37,959 nucleotides of DNA from Pedosphaera sp. (GCA_028293285.1 JAQGPC010000097.1:1-37959), one strand, 5' to 3'; numbered from the stretch's first letter, positions 18,824 through 27,537 are shown. Notes: generated by a model from the letters alone, not told the origin. Program-made: numbers and translations.

Positions 18824-20530
18824 ATGAGAAATTTACAGCAAAAACTTAGCATCGCTCGCGGGGAAAAGCCGGCGGAATTACTCTTCAAGAATGTTCAATT
18901 GGTGAATGTCCTGAGTGGCGAGATTTATCCGACGAATGTGGCGGTGACTGATGGCCGCGTGGTGGGCATCGGGGATTACGCGGGGGAGAAGGTGATTGAT
19001 CTGAACGGATCGTATCTCGCGCCGAGTTTGATTGACGGGCATTTTCATGTGGAGAGTTCGATGCTGACGATGCCGGAGTTTGTGCGGGCAGTCGCGCCGC
19101 ATGGCACGGGGGTGGTGGTGATTGACCCGCACGAATACGCGAATGTGCTGGGTCTGGATGGAATTCGTTACGTGTTGGAATCGAGCAAGAATTTGCCGCT
19201 GGATTTTTTTATCATGCTGCCATCGTGTGTGCCGGCAACTCACCTTGAGACGGCGGGTGCGCGACTGACGGCGGATGATTTGGCATTGATGATCGCAGAT
19301 GAACGGGTGGCGGGAGTGGCGGAGTTGATGAATTATCCGGGCGTTTATCTTGGGCATGAAAGCGAGTTGGATAAAATCAAGGCGGGGAAAGGCAAGGCGA
19401 TAGATGGTCATGCGCCGGGGTTGCGGGGCAAGAATCTGAATGCATATGTGCTCGCGGGCGTGCGGTCGGATCATGAGTCCACGGAGATCGAAGAGGCGGA
19501 GGAAAAGCTGCGGTTGGGAATGCATATTCTTTTGCGCGAAGGGAGCACAGAACGGAACCTGGCAACGCTCGCGCCGTTGATCACACCGCATAATGCGATG
19601 AATTGTTCGTTCGCCACGGATGACAAGCTGGCCGGGGATTTGGTTTCGGAAGGACACATTGATCATTGCGTGCGGAAGTCGATTGCGATGGGGATGCCGC
19701 CGATTACGGCGTTGCAGATCGCGACGATCAACGTGGCGCGGCATTATCGGTTGAGGAATTATGGCGCGATTGCTCCGCGTTACTGGGCGGACTTTATTGT
19801 ATTCGATGATTTGAAAAATGTAGTCGTGCGGCAGACTTACAAGAAGGGCGTATTGGTCGCGGAGAATGGGAAATATTTGGGCAAGCATCCGGAGATTGTG
19901 CCGCAGCCGCGCAGCACGATGAACCTGCGTTACAAACCCGCAGACCTGGAGGTGAAGTGCGAAAAGCCGGGGAAGATCAAGGTGATTGAAATCGTGCCGC
20001 ATCAGATCGTGACCAAGGAAATTTTGGAAATGCCGAAGGTTGAGAGCGGAAACATTGTGGCGGATGTGGAGCGTGATATTTTGAAATTAGTGGTGGTGGA
20101 ACGGCATCGCGCGACGGGCAATGTCGGCGTGGGATTTGTGCGCGGCTTTAAATTGAAGCGGGGTGCGTTTGGGTCCACGGTGGCGCATGATGCACATAAC
20201 GTGGTGGTTGTAGGCACCAATGACGCAGACATCATCAAAGTGATCCAGGAATTGGAGAACTTGAAGGGGGGGCAAGTGGCGGTGGCGGATGGCAAAGTGA
20301 AGGCGGCACTGGGGTTGCCGATTGCGGGGCTGGTTTCAGACAGGCCATTGGACGAAGTGATTAAACGCATTGCGGATTTGAATGCGGCGGCAGCGGCGAT
20401 GGGTTGTGATTTGGATGCGCCGTTCATGACACTTTCCTTCCTGAGTCTTTCGCCCATTCCTGAGTTAAAGCTGACGGACCAAGGGTTGATTGACGCGGTG
20501 CATCTGCGGACTACGAGCTTGTTTGCGTGA
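18824..20530 (+). CDS. ade: Adenine deaminase
   Basis: 568 residues, close to E. coli Ade. It deaminates adenine to hypoxanthine plus ammonia, feeding xanthine dehydrogenase. It is an amidohydrolase-superfamily enzyme of the bacterial Ade type, unrelated to adenosine deaminase in detail. Metal-binding His73 and His75 lie in IDGHFHVESSM. DPHEYANV (101-108) and DGHAPGLRGKNLNAYVLAG with RSDHEST follow. The C-terminal Ade-specific domain shows NVGVGFVRGFKLKRGA, STVAHDAHNVVVVG and SLSPIPELKLTDQGL. A GAGAGG ribosome binding site precedes the ATG by 8 bp. It is on the same strand as the permease and xdh but separated from them by the minus-strand kinase gene, so it has its own promoter. Confidence 0.96.
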   Translation: MRNLQQKLSIARGEKPAELLFKNVQLVNVLSGEIYPTNVAVTDGRVVGIGDYAGEKVIDLNGSYLAPSLIDGHFHVESSMLTMPEFVRAVAPHGTGVVVIDPHEYANVLGLDGIRYVLESSKNLPLDFFIMLPSCVPATHLETAGARLTADDLALMIADERVAGVAELMNYPGVYLGHESELDKIKAGKGKAIDGHAPGLRGKNLNAYVLAGVRSDHESTEIEEAEEKLRLGMHILLREGSTERNLATLAPLITPHNAMNCSFATDDKLAGDLVSEGHIDHCVRKSIAMGMPPITALQIATINVARHYRLRNYGAIAPRYWADFIVFDDLKNVVVRQTYKKGVLVAENGKYLGKHPEIVPQPRSTMNLRYKPADLEVKCEKPGKIKVIEIVPHQIVTKEILEMPKVESGNIVADVERDILKLVVVERHRATGNVGVGFVRGFKLKRGAFGSTVAHDAHNVVVVGTNDADIIKVIQELENLKGGQVAVADGKVKAALGLPIAGLVSDRPLDEVIKRIADLNAAAAAMGCDLDAPFMTLSFLSLSPIPELKLTDQGLIDAVHLRTTSLFA

Positions 20531-20570
20531 AGCAAAGGCGTTTGAAGTCTTTCCAAAAATTGACAGGCGG

Positions 20571-21608
20571 TTAAACGCTCTCTGTTTCCCACTGGTCGTA
20601 AGCGACTTTGTAAGCCGTGGCGACACAAATGACGAGCCAGAGAAACATGTGCGGAGCCCAGCTTTGGGCAATCATTTTACTCATGGAGAGATTTTGACGG
20701 ACCGTTGCTCCCAGCGACTGCGAGAATTCCTCCCGTGATGGTTTCCCTTTCAAAAAGATTTTCAACTCTGGTAATTCTCGTTTGCGAAACAAGGCAATGT
20801 CCTCATCTGTGATTTCGTCCGGTTTGGGTTTCTTATGATACAATTCCTTCAATGTTGGCAACGATCCCGATGTTGTGAGACTGCCGAACATGAAGCCCAA
20901 TTTGTCCTGTTGGCGCTTTCGGCAAAGTACCACAGTTTCACCCGGCACAATATCATGCGGGTTGAAGCCGTGGTCCTCGAGTAAGACTTGTATATCTTCA
21001 TCGGTTTCAGCTTTTTCAGCCTCCCTGGCATAATCCACCATTTCGTCGTAGGAGGCAGAAATCCTCCGGTTCAGGGCGTGGTTTACCTGCTTGTGAAGCA
21101 CCAGGAATTGTCCGCCAATTATGGTGATGAAAGCGCAGAGCGCGGCCATCCCGGCCAGACCGAAGCTGCCCGAATTGGCCGCCCGTTTTGTCCCGAAACC
21201 GATTGCCCAGCCAATGCCCAAGGCCATCACCGAACCGATGACCTTTCCCAAGATGATGAAGCCAACGCCAAGCTGCTCAGTGATAAAATACCAGAGCATC
21301 ATGCTGGCAAAAGCGGTTATGCAGGCAGTTAGAACACCAAGACTAAATCGTGTCTTAGTAGGCCCGGAAGACTCTGGTGCTTCAGCGTCCTTCTGGCCAC
21401 GCCCCAAGAGCCGCCGCCACCAGACATTGGCCTGTTGTCGCTCCCGCTCCAGTTCGCCACTGGCGAGTTTGCGGAGGTATTCGTTGCCCAAGCTTGTGCC
21501 GTCGGTTCCACAATTTGGACAGGCGATGGGAAAGCGCAACCGGCCATTTACCGGTTCTTCCTGAACAGTATAATCCGAGCCACAAGGGCATTTAACTATA
21601 ATATCCAT
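20571..21608 (-). CDS. Zinc-ribbon membrane protein of unknown function
   Basis: 345 residues. The N-terminus carries a zinc-ribbon-like knuckle pair, Cys7-x-Cys9 and Cys30-x2-Cys33 (CPCG ... CPNCG). A polar linker to about residue 90 follows, then three hydrophobic segments between about 92 and 172 (FSLGVLTACITAFASMMLW, GFIILGKVIGSVMALGIGWAIGF, GLAGMAALCAFITIIGGQFLV). A charged, Glu/Lys-rich cytosolic-looking domain (about 180-310) and a last hydrophobic segment near 320 (MFLWLVICVATAYKVAY) complete it. I do not recognise a named family. The layout, zinc ribbon then membrane, is often seen in uncharacterised Verrucomicrobia and Planctomycetes proteins. It is convergent with ade. It shares the zinc-ribbon/membrane plan with the 56-residue protein at 27092-27262. 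Confidence 0.78.
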   Translation of the reverse strand: MDIIVKCPCGSDYTVQEEPVNGRLRFPIACPNCGTDGTSLGNEYLRKLASGELERERQQANVWWRRLLGRGQKDAEAPESSGPTKTRFSLGVLTACITAFASMMLWYFITEQLGVGFIILGKVIGSVMALGIGWAIGFGTKRAANSGSFGLAGMAALCAFITIIGGQFLVLHKQVNHALNRRISASYDEMVDYAREAEKAETDEDIQVLLEDHGFNPHDIVPGETVVLCRKRQQDKLGFMFGSLTTSGSLPTLKELYHKKPKPDEITDEDIALFRKRELPELKIFLKGKPSREEFSQSLGATVRQNLSMSKMIAQSWAPHMFLWLVICVATAYKVAYDQWETESV

Positions 21609-21789
21609 GTTTATTTTCCGTGTTGAACGTCTCCTCCCACACTGCGAGGCAATGCCGTTGGAAGCATCTATCGAGCCATCGTCTGGTGATTAAGTTGCAG
21701 AGAGTGATGGAAGCGGCTGATCTGAAGGCGGTCTTACTTAAATTGGGTGGAGTCAAATTGCCATTGTCGCTACTCTTCGAGCGGAACTT

Positions 21790-22176
21790 ATGCTGATTCG
21801 TTATCTGGCCAATCTCTCCAAGGGAAGACTGATTCTCTGGTGTTACCTTATCTGGTATCTCGTGGTGCTGGTTCGCTATTTTGATGCAAGTCCACGGCTG
21901 TGGCTGACGTCATTGGGATTGAGCCTCATCATTGGAATTGCTTTATACATCAGCACCACGGCTTCCGGCGTGGGTGCGGTCAAACTTGGACATTGGCAAA
22001 CATTCCGATTGTTTCTGATGCCGTTTTGCGTTTCGAGCTTTGCGGCACTGGTGAAGGGGAAGGAATTTATCCTGATTTTTTCACCTAATCCCAAAGAAAT
22101 AGGAATTGCGGTGGGCCTGTGTGTGCTCCTATGCGGAGTAGTGGCTTTATTTAAAAAACACGGTGGACGTACCTAA
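21790..22176 (+). CDS. Small four-helix membrane protein, unknown function
   Basis: 128 residues, almost entirely hydrophobic. Probable membrane segments lie near residues 13-30, 38-57, 70-88 and 103-121 (IAVGLCVLLCGVVALF), with a short basic C-terminus. It resembles small conserved integral membrane proteins of many bacteria, but I cannot assign a name. The ATG at 21790 is the natural start, though no clear ribosome binding site is visible. It stands alone between a minus-strand and another minus-strand gene. The 180 bp upstream (21609-21789) hold no gene. Confidence 0.7.
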   Translation: MLIRYLANLSKGRLILWCYLIWYLVVLVRYFDASPRLWLTSLGLSLIIGIALYISTTASGVGAVKLGHWQTFRLFLMPFCVSSFAALVKGKEFILIFSPNPKEIGIAVGLCVLLCGVVALFKKHGGRT

Positions 22177-22215
22177 GCGGGGCTTCTTTATCCAAGGCAA
22201 ATTATTTGGAACCTG

Positions 22216-22386
22216 CTACTGAAGGTGCGCGAAATAAAGCCCGGTAGCTACGATGGCAGCGGTGATGAGGCCGGCAACAATTGACCAAATCAGAAAGACC
22301 TTGCGTTTGCGTCGCAAGGCTCTGCCGCCCATACCTGGGAGAAGGTAAAAGCGCTCGGGTTCTTTATTTTGTTTAAACCAAAACAT
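22216..22386 (-). CDS. 56-residue single-span membrane protein
   Basis: Small frame on the minus strand, ATG at 22386 and TAG at 22216. The product starts MFWFKQNKEPERFYLLPG, continues with a very basic MGGRALRRKRKVF stretch, and has one transmembrane helix (about residues 30-52, FLIWSIVAGLITAAIVATGLYF). The positive patch immediately before the helix predicts an N-in orientation. Nothing else explains this gap, and the composition is protein-like rather than random. No strong ribosome binding site is seen. The function is unknown. Confidence 0.55.
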   Translation of the reverse strand: MFWFKQNKEPERFYLLPGMGGRALRRKRKVFLIWSIVAGLITAAIVATGLYFAHLQ

Positions 22387-22570
22387 ACCAAAAAATCGTC
22401 TCGGCTGGAAAGTGCAGTATTCTTGGGTGATTCGCCAGTGATATTTTGACTACAAGTGAGAAAAACATGGGAACAAACGGACTTTTCGCCCCTCTCAAGA
22501 CCATTGTCAGCTTAATAAAAATTAATCTGGCAAGGCGCGCTTAAGCTTGAAATCCAATTAATAAACAAGG

Positions 22571-25500
22571 ATGTTACAGGCCAGAAGTATGTATTCCCTG
22601 ACACACCCGGCGATTGGCTACAGTACAAAGGCAGCTAAATCATCTCGAAGGATTTTTCGCCCTCTATTTTATCTACTCTTGCCGCTCTTATTTTGTTTGC
22701 AACTGGCCGCGCAATCAGCGCCGGATGCGGACATGTATTACCGTCGCACCCACGGCGGTCAAGCTCCGCCGCCGGGGATAAATACCTCGGACCATTCCGG
22801 GGAAACCGTGGATGTGGTGCCAGCTCCGTCCCGCCTTATGCCTGCGCAGCAACTCAATCCCCAAGCGCCCACGGAATCGCTGGCCAATGGAGTCGATCCG
22901 AATAACCTGGGAAAGGGCGATTGGATCTGGCAGATACCGACAACCCAGACGCATCTTGGAGTTTCTTCGGTTCAAGGAATCATTGATTATGAAGTCGGGA
23001 AGGGGATGAAATGGATCACGGTAAAGTGTGGTGATGGCACGGGCATCTGGAGCCAGTTTACCGCCGACCTGGTTAATCGCGCACACGCCGCCGGCCTGAA
23101 GATCTTCGGATGGGCTTATGTATATGGGAGCAATCCAACGGGTGAGGCCAATGTAGCGATCAACTGTCTCAACCTGGGAGCCGATGGATTTATCATTGAT
23201 GCCGAGGGTGAATATGAAGTCCTGGCTAACAACAGCGCGGCAGCGGCGCAATTCTGTCAGGCCATCCGCGCTGCCTATCCAGACAAATTTCTCGCACATG
23301 CGCCGTTTCCCTACATCCAATCTCATGCCGGGTTTCCGTACGTGACCTTTGGCGTTTATTGCGATGCGGTCATGCCGCAGGATTATTGGGGAGCAATCGG
23401 TATCAGTCCAGCGACGATGGTGGTGAACATGGACAGTAAATGGAAGACGTGGCAGAACGGTCTTACGGGGACAAACCGAAATGCCATCAAGCCGATTGTG
23501 CCATTGGGTCAATCCTATGCGCCGGTGACCGGAGCAGAAATCACGACGTTCGCCAATGGCATCATCAATGACGCCAGTCCCGCGACCACTGGCGGTTATC
23601 ACGGAATCAGTTTTTGGGACGCGCAGGAGCGCACGGCGGACATGGATTCGGCGGTGGCGGCGATTGTGATTGGCAGTTCCGCGCCAACTATTTCCACGCA
23701 ACCATCCAATCGATCCGTGGACCAAGGCAACAATCTGATTATAACTGTGGGCGTTTCCGGCAATATCCCACTGCGTTATCAATGGCTCAGAAGCGGGACC
23801 AATATTTCTGCAGGAACCTTAAACACATATACGATGAATAACATCCAACCGACCAGCTCGGGGTTGTATTCTGTAATAATTACGAACAGCCTGGGTGCGA
23901 TTACCAGCAGTGTTGCCACAATCGTGGTCAACTCAACCTCAGTTTGGCGAACTGTTTATTTGGACAATCTTGACAGCGACACTTCGGTCAACTGGAACTT
24001 GTTCCAAGGCTCCCAAAATAATGTTTCGGATTATACGGCCACGTGGGCATTCGATTATACCGCGAGCATTTATACGAATAATGGTGTTGCCCAAACCATC
24101 CCGGTCGCTCCCAGCACGACAAACGGGGTCAAGCATGGATTGAAACTTACAGTAAACAAGGACGCGACGGGAGCGGCTTCGGGAGTCAGTCTCTATCCGA
24201 AGAGCCAGAGTTTCAGCGGTAATTATGCGCTGCGATTTGATATGTGGATTAATTACAACGGCGGCGCCGGAGGCGGCAGCGGTTCCACTGAGTACGGCAC
24301 GTTTGGACTAAACTTTGCGGGGACGCGAGTCAATTGGGCCACCAACAATGCGAGCGCGAGTGACGGCATCTGGTTTGCCGTTGATGGAGAGGGCGGTTCA
24401 GGTGGATCGGATTATCGTGCGTATCTGGGGACTGGTGGAGTTCCGACCCAGTTGTCAGTTGCGGCAAGCGGGTTAAAAGCAAATGGCGCGCTTACGGACA
24501 ACGTATCTGATCCATTCTTTCAATCCCTCTTTCCGTCTCCGACATATGAGACAACCGGTGTACCGGGAAAACACTGGGTGCAGGGTGAAGTAAGCCAGAT
24601 TAACGGTGTGATTACCTGGCGGTTGAATGGAACTGTGGTCGCACAACGCACAAATACCAGTTCGTATACGAGCGGCAATGTTATGATTGGTTACATGGAT
24701 GTTTATTCGTCCATCGCAAGTCCGCCCCAGGAAAATTATATCATTTTCGACAATGTTCGTGTGTTGGTGCCGGCGGTTTTGCCTGCCATCAGCGCGCAGC
24801 CACAAAATCAAACGGTGATCCAGGGAAACAGCACAAGCTTTAGCGTGGCTGCCACGGGAGATAACCCACTGAGTTACCAGTGGCAATTGAATGGGACTAA
24901 TATCAACGGAGCAACCGGGACAAATTATATTTTAAGCAGCGCGCAAGCTTCTGATGCAGGAACCTATTCCGTAGTGGTATCGAATCCTTCAGGTGCGGTG
25001 ACCAGTTCGAATGCGGTGCTGACTGTGAATCTTCCGCCGACCATTACGACCCAGCCAGTCAGCAAGAACGCCAACCAGGGGGCGAATGTAGTTTTGCAAG
25101 CGCTGGCCACTGGTTCACCAACGCTGGCTTATCAATGGCAAAGATCGGGGACTAATATTGCAGGCGCAACAACCGGTAATTTTGTAATTCACAGTATTCA
25201 GTCGGATCAAGCCGACATGTACTGGGTGGTGGTGACGAATAATTATGGTTCGGTGACAAGTGCCGTGGCTACAGTGACGGTGAATGTGCCGCCGACTATT
25301 ACCACGCAACCGCAGAGCCAAAGCGTGGCTGTGGGCGCGAATGCGAATTTCACCGTAGGCGTTTCCGGCACCGCGCCGTTTACTTATCAATGGTCGTTCA
25401 ATGGCGCTCCCATCGGCGGGGCAACATCCAGCAGTTATACGCGAACGGGCGTGCAGACCAATGATGCGGGGAATTACTCGGTGGTGGTCAGTAATATGGT

Positions 25501-25771
25501 CAGCTGGGTGTTCAGTACGAATGCGCTGCTGACAGTGACGCAAGCGACCCAACCGGCACAGTTCCAGTCCATTAATGAATTACCGGACGGAACAATCAAT
25601 CTCTCCCTTAGCGGAGAATTGGGAAGCCACTATGCACTGGATGGTTCCAGTAATTTGGTGGATTGGATTGAGATCACCAATTTTGCGAACAGCAACGGGA
25701 CTTACCAATTCAATGACGGTTCTTCGACGAATAGCAGCCTGCGCTTTTATCGAGCGAGGTTGATACCGTAA
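22571..25771 (+). CDS. Secreted multidomain protein: glycosidase-like TIM barrel, Ig-like and lectin-like domains
   Basis: 1066 residues. An N-terminal signal peptide has a long basic n-region (to about 30) and a hydrophobic core FYLLLPLLFCLQLAAQ. ATG at 22589 is an alternative start. Residues about 105-365 look like a glycoside-hydrolase-type TIM barrel, with WITVKCGDGTGIW, AGLKIFGWAYVYG, GADGFIIDAEGEYE (acidic cluster D205, D210, E212, E214) and a late GGYHGISFWDAQ strand. An Ig-like domain (about 372-455) follows. A jelly-roll/concanavalin-like region (about 458-734) contains YLDNLDSD, GNYALRFDMWINYNGG and YIIFDNVRVL. Three more Ig-like repeats of about 85 residues (736-990) come next. The protein ends in a 70-residue module running from SGELGSHYALDGSSNLVDW to FYRARLIP, of a type recurrent at the C-termini of verrucomicrobial exported proteins. 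Probable role: extracellular polysaccharide binding or cleavage. The substrate is unknown. Confidence 0.85.
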   Translation: MLQARSMYSLTHPAIGYSTKAAKSSRRIFRPLFYLLLPLLFCLQLAAQSAPDADMYYRRTHGGQAPPPGINTSDHSGETVDVVPAPSRLMPAQQLNPQAPTESLANGVDPNNLGKGDWIWQIPTTQTHLGVSSVQGIIDYEVGKGMKWITVKCGDGTGIWSQFTADLVNRAHAAGLKIFGWAYVYGSNPTGEANVAINCLNLGADGFIIDAEGEYEVLANNSAAAAQFCQAIRAAYPDKFLAHAPFPYIQSHAGFPYVTFGVYCDAVMPQDYWGAIGISPATMVVNMDSKWKTWQNGLTGTNRNAIKPIVPLGQSYAPVTGAEITTFANGIINDASPATTGGYHGISFWDAQERTADMDSAVAAIVIGSSAPTISTQPSNRSVDQGNNLIITVGVSGNIPLRYQWLRSGTNISAGTLNTYTMNNIQPTSSGLYSVIITNSLGAITSSVATIVVNSTSVWRTVYLDNLDSDTSVNWNLFQGSQNNVSDYTATWAFDYTASIYTNNGVAQTIPVAPSTTNGVKHGLKLTVNKDATGAASGVSLYPKSQSFSGNYALRFDMWINYNGGAGGGSGSTEYGTFGLNFAGTRVNWATNNASASDGIWFAVDGEGGSGGSDYRAYLGTGGVPTQLSVAASGLKANGALTDNVSDPFFQSLFPSPTYETTGVPGKHWVQGEVSQINGVITWRLNGTVVAQRTNTSSYTSGNVMIGYMDVYSSIASPPQENYIIFDNVRVLVPAVLPAISAQPQNQTVIQGNSTSFSVAATGDNPLSYQWQLNGTNINGATGTNYILSSAQASDAGTYSVVVSNPSGAVTSSNAVLTVNLPPTITTQPVSKNANQGANVVLQALATGSPTLAYQWQRSGTNIAGATTGNFVIHSIQSDQADMYWVVVTNNYGSVTSAVATVTVNVPPTITTQPQSQSVAVGANANFTVGVSGTAPFTYQWSFNGAPIGGATSSSYTRTGVQTNDAGNYSVVVSNMVSWVFSTNALLTVTQATQPAQFQSINELPDGTINLSLSGELGSHYALDGSSNLVDWIEITNFANSNGTYQFNDGSSTNSSLRFYRARLIP
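24779..25540 (+). repeat. Three tandem Ig-like domain repeats (about 255 bp units)
   Basis: Three in-frame units begin at about 24779, 25037 and 25292. Each begins with an ITTQP-type strand, contains a YQW core Trp strand, and ends with a DAGxYSVVVSN-type strand followed by a VTSxxAxLTV strand. Similarity is clear at protein level and moderate at DNA level. This is the usual expansion pattern of bacterial immunoglobulin-like adhesion domains. Confidence 0.8.
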
Positions 25772-26042
25772 GCGGATTCATTTGTACCAGTTACCTGTGA
25801 TCCGTCGAGCGGTTAACGCAAAGACGATTAATCAGAATGGTTCGTCTGCCGGTGACTTCCAAGGCACCGGTTGGGTCCCATCTCCTTTCTCTTGTTTAGC
25901 CTCAACTATTTGAACGGCTGAGAGATTCAGTCTCAGCGGGTTACCATGATCGAATCGGGACATAGATGACTTAAGCAAATTCAGGATTATTTTATAAGCG
26001 TGAGTGAGTCAGTGGGGCTAGGAAATCAGCTATAAAAAATTC
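25772..26042. other. Gene-free gap with several short inverted repeats
   Basis: About 270 bp after the Ig-domain protein. It holds AGACGA/TCGTCT (25822/25842), CCGGTG/CACCGG (25849-25854/25865-25870) and GCTGAGA/TCTCAGC (25917-25923/25931-25937). None has a convincing U-run. They may act together as a 3' structure for the upstream gene. No coding frame is supported. Confidence 0.4.
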
Positions 26043-26924
26043 ATGAGTTATCAATTCAAAGCGGATGAAAAGATGGCGCGAGGGATTTGCCGCATCGTTC
26101 GAGATCGGATTGATTCGGCGATCAAACAACTCGACGAACCAGGTTCGGATGGTGAATCGGTTCATGGGGTGCGCAAGGATTTGAAAAAGATTCGCGCCGT
26201 GCCGCGGTTGATTCGCGATCGATTAGGCAAAAGAGTTTACCAACAGGAGAATGGTCGTTTTCGGCAGATTGCGCGGGCACTCTCCACGCAACGTGATGCG
26301 GAGGTTTTGCTAAAAACAGTGGATGAATTTAAAGCGACGCATCGTGAAAAATCCATGAAGGTAGCATTGGAGAAGGTGCAGAAAGAAGTGCGGAAGCGAT
26401 ACGAGGAGAACAGTCATCATGGTTTGAAATGGAAAACGAATTTGGAAAAGAACCTGAAAACCGCGCGGCGTCGGACCGGCGAGTGGCCGCTGCAAGGGAT
26501 AAAGCCGGCCGATTTATGCTGCGGTATTAAAAAGAGCTGTGAGAAAGGGCAAGAAGGGCTGCATGCGGCGGAGTTGGTGCGCAGCAAGGAAAACCTGCAT
26601 GATTGGCGCAAGCGGGTGAAGGATTTGTGGTATCAATTGCGGCTGCTCGAACCACTTTGGTCAAAAAAACTGGAGCGCATTGCGAGCCAATTGGAAAAAC
26701 TAAGCGAAAAGCTGGGAGAAGACCATGATCTGGTGATGCTGGAAGAAGCGGCCCAAAGCGCCCATTTGAATGAGGCAGAATTAAAATTACTCTCCGGGGC
26801 GATTGCAATCAGGCGCAAGCATTTGCAAGAGGCAGCTTTCAGGCTGGGGCGAAAACTCTACGCGGAAAAGCCAGGCGTGCTGGCCCGACGTATCAAACAT
26901 TCGTGGGAGCAGTGGCACAGGTGA
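26043..26924 (+). CDS. CHAD-domain protein (polyphosphate-binding helical domain)
   Basis: 293 residues, all predicted alpha-helical, with a strongly basic overall composition. The CHAD family has conserved His/Arg/Lys residues lining a groove that binds inorganic polyphosphate. Here they are seen in VHGVRKDLKKIRA (His41), LSTQRDAEVLL, the second half-repeat NLHDWRKRVKDLWYQL (His186, Arg189, Lys190), and EDHDLVMLEE (His228). The domain fills most of the protein. There is no CYTH partner domain and no signal peptide, so it is cytosolic or granule-associated. The gene stands alone. Its stop codon is in the stem of a short hairpin, CAGGTGA/TCACCTG (26918-26940). Confidence 0.9.
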   Translation: MSYQFKADEKMARGICRIVRDRIDSAIKQLDEPGSDGESVHGVRKDLKKIRAVPRLIRDRLGKRVYQQENGRFRQIARALSTQRDAEVLLKTVDEFKATHREKSMKVALEKVQKEVRKRYEENSHHGLKWKTNLEKNLKTARRRTGEWPLQGIKPADLCCGIKKSCEKGQEGLHAAELVRSKENLHDWRKRVKDLWYQLRLLEPLWSKKLERIASQLEKLSEKLGEDHDLVMLEEAAQSAHLNEAELKLLSGAIAIRRKHLQEAAFRLGRKLYAEKPGVLARRIKHSWEQWHR

Positions 26925-26940
26925 GTTGATTTGTCACCTG
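26918..26940 (+). terminator. Possible weak terminator hairpin at the CHAD gene stop
   Basis: CAGGTGA (26918-26924, containing the TGA stop) pairs with TCACCTG (26934-26940) across a 9-nt loop. There is no U-run, so intrinsic termination is doubtful. It could be a stability element. Confidence 0.25.
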
Positions 26941-26992
26941 GATGTCACTGGTATTTCATCCAATTGAAACACTGCCGCGCCAGATTACAGGC

Positions 26993-27097
26993 ATGTTGGT
27001 GATCATCGGAATTATAATTTATACGCTGCTGGTAATGTGCCTGGGGCGGTTTTGCAAATTGAGCCGGAATCCCTGCCTCAGAGGCACGGAATTATAA
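26993..27097 (+). CDS. Possible 34-residue membrane microprotein
   Basis: A short frame from ATG at 26993 to TAA at 27095-27097. It has one hydrophobic helix (VIIGIIIYTLLVMCLG) followed by a basic, Cys-containing tail (RFCKLSRNPCLRG). It sits 68 bp after the CHAD gene. The pattern of helix then positive patch is credible for a small membrane protein, but at this length chance cannot be excluded. Its stop overlaps the stop of the minus-strand zinc-ribbon gene. Confidence 0.35.
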   Translation: MLVIIGIIIYTLLVMCLGRFCKLSRNPCLRGTEL

Positions 27098-27262
27098 AAT
27101 CCGCGAAACAAAGAAGATTAATAGCACCGCAAAGAAGAAGAAGACACTGCTTAAAATCTTTTTACTACGATTGGTATCGCTGGTTGAACCGCAAAGCCTG
27201 CACTGCTTGAGGGTGTCAGAAAGTCGATGTCCGCAGCATCCGCATAAATTATAAAGTGCCAT
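27092..27262 (-). CDS. 56-residue zinc-ribbon plus transmembrane protein
   Basis: A small minus-strand frame, ATG at 27262 and TAA at 27094-27092. The N-terminal half is a compact zinc-ribbon: a CGCCG knuckle (Cys7, Cys9, Cys10) and a second CRLCG knuckle (Cys21, Cys24). The C-terminal half is a phenylalanine-rich hydrophobic helix (about 38-55). This coherent zinc-knuckle/membrane-anchor plan is unlikely by chance. The function is unknown. Similar architectures occur in uncharacterised membrane proteins, and the larger protein at 20571-21608 follows the same plan. Confidence 0.6.
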   Translation of the reverse strand: MALYNLCGCCGHRLSDTLKQCRLCGSTSDTNRSKKILSSVFFFFAVLLIFFVSRIL

Positions 27263-27351
27263 AATGTTTGAGGTTTAGAGCAGCGCCGGAGCCAAGTGTT
27301 CAATCATTTGCCTTGATTCCCCAACTTTTTTTGGCGTAGAGGGCTTGCGAT

Positions 27352-27537
27352 TTAGTGAAAGGAGGACTTGTTTTCGACAGGATTGCCGGGCTTGGCTTCC
27401 GGCAATAAATCGGGTCTTTGGTTCATGAAATAGAAGACCGCCCCAACTCCCAGCATGAGGAGAGCGCCAATACCGACACAAAAGAGGAAGGCTTTGAAGT
27501 CACCTTTCTGTTTAGAATGGCTGGCTGACCGTTGCAT
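27352..27537 (-). CDS. Small single-span membrane protein, unknown function
   Basis: 61 residues from the ATG at 27537. The frame can be extended 15 codons to 27582, but that part looks less protein-like. A basic N-terminus (QRSASHSKQKGDFK) is followed by one transmembrane helix (AFLFCVGIGALLMLGVGAVFYF) and a proline-rich polar tail (RPDLLPEAKPGNPVENK). No family is recognised. The short gap 27263-27351 on the way to the next small gene holds nothing. The 218 bp up to the esterase gene (27538-27755) hold no supported gene. Confidence 0.5.
   Translation of the reverse strand: MQRSASHSKQKGDFKAFLFCVGIGALLMLGVGAVFYFMNQRPDLLPEAKPGNPVENKSSFH

Noticed and set aside
18878..20002. A 374-codon minus-strand frame inside adenine deaminase
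   Set aside because: Composition is dominated by His/Arg/Gln, there is no recognisable domain, and it lies wholly antisense to ade.
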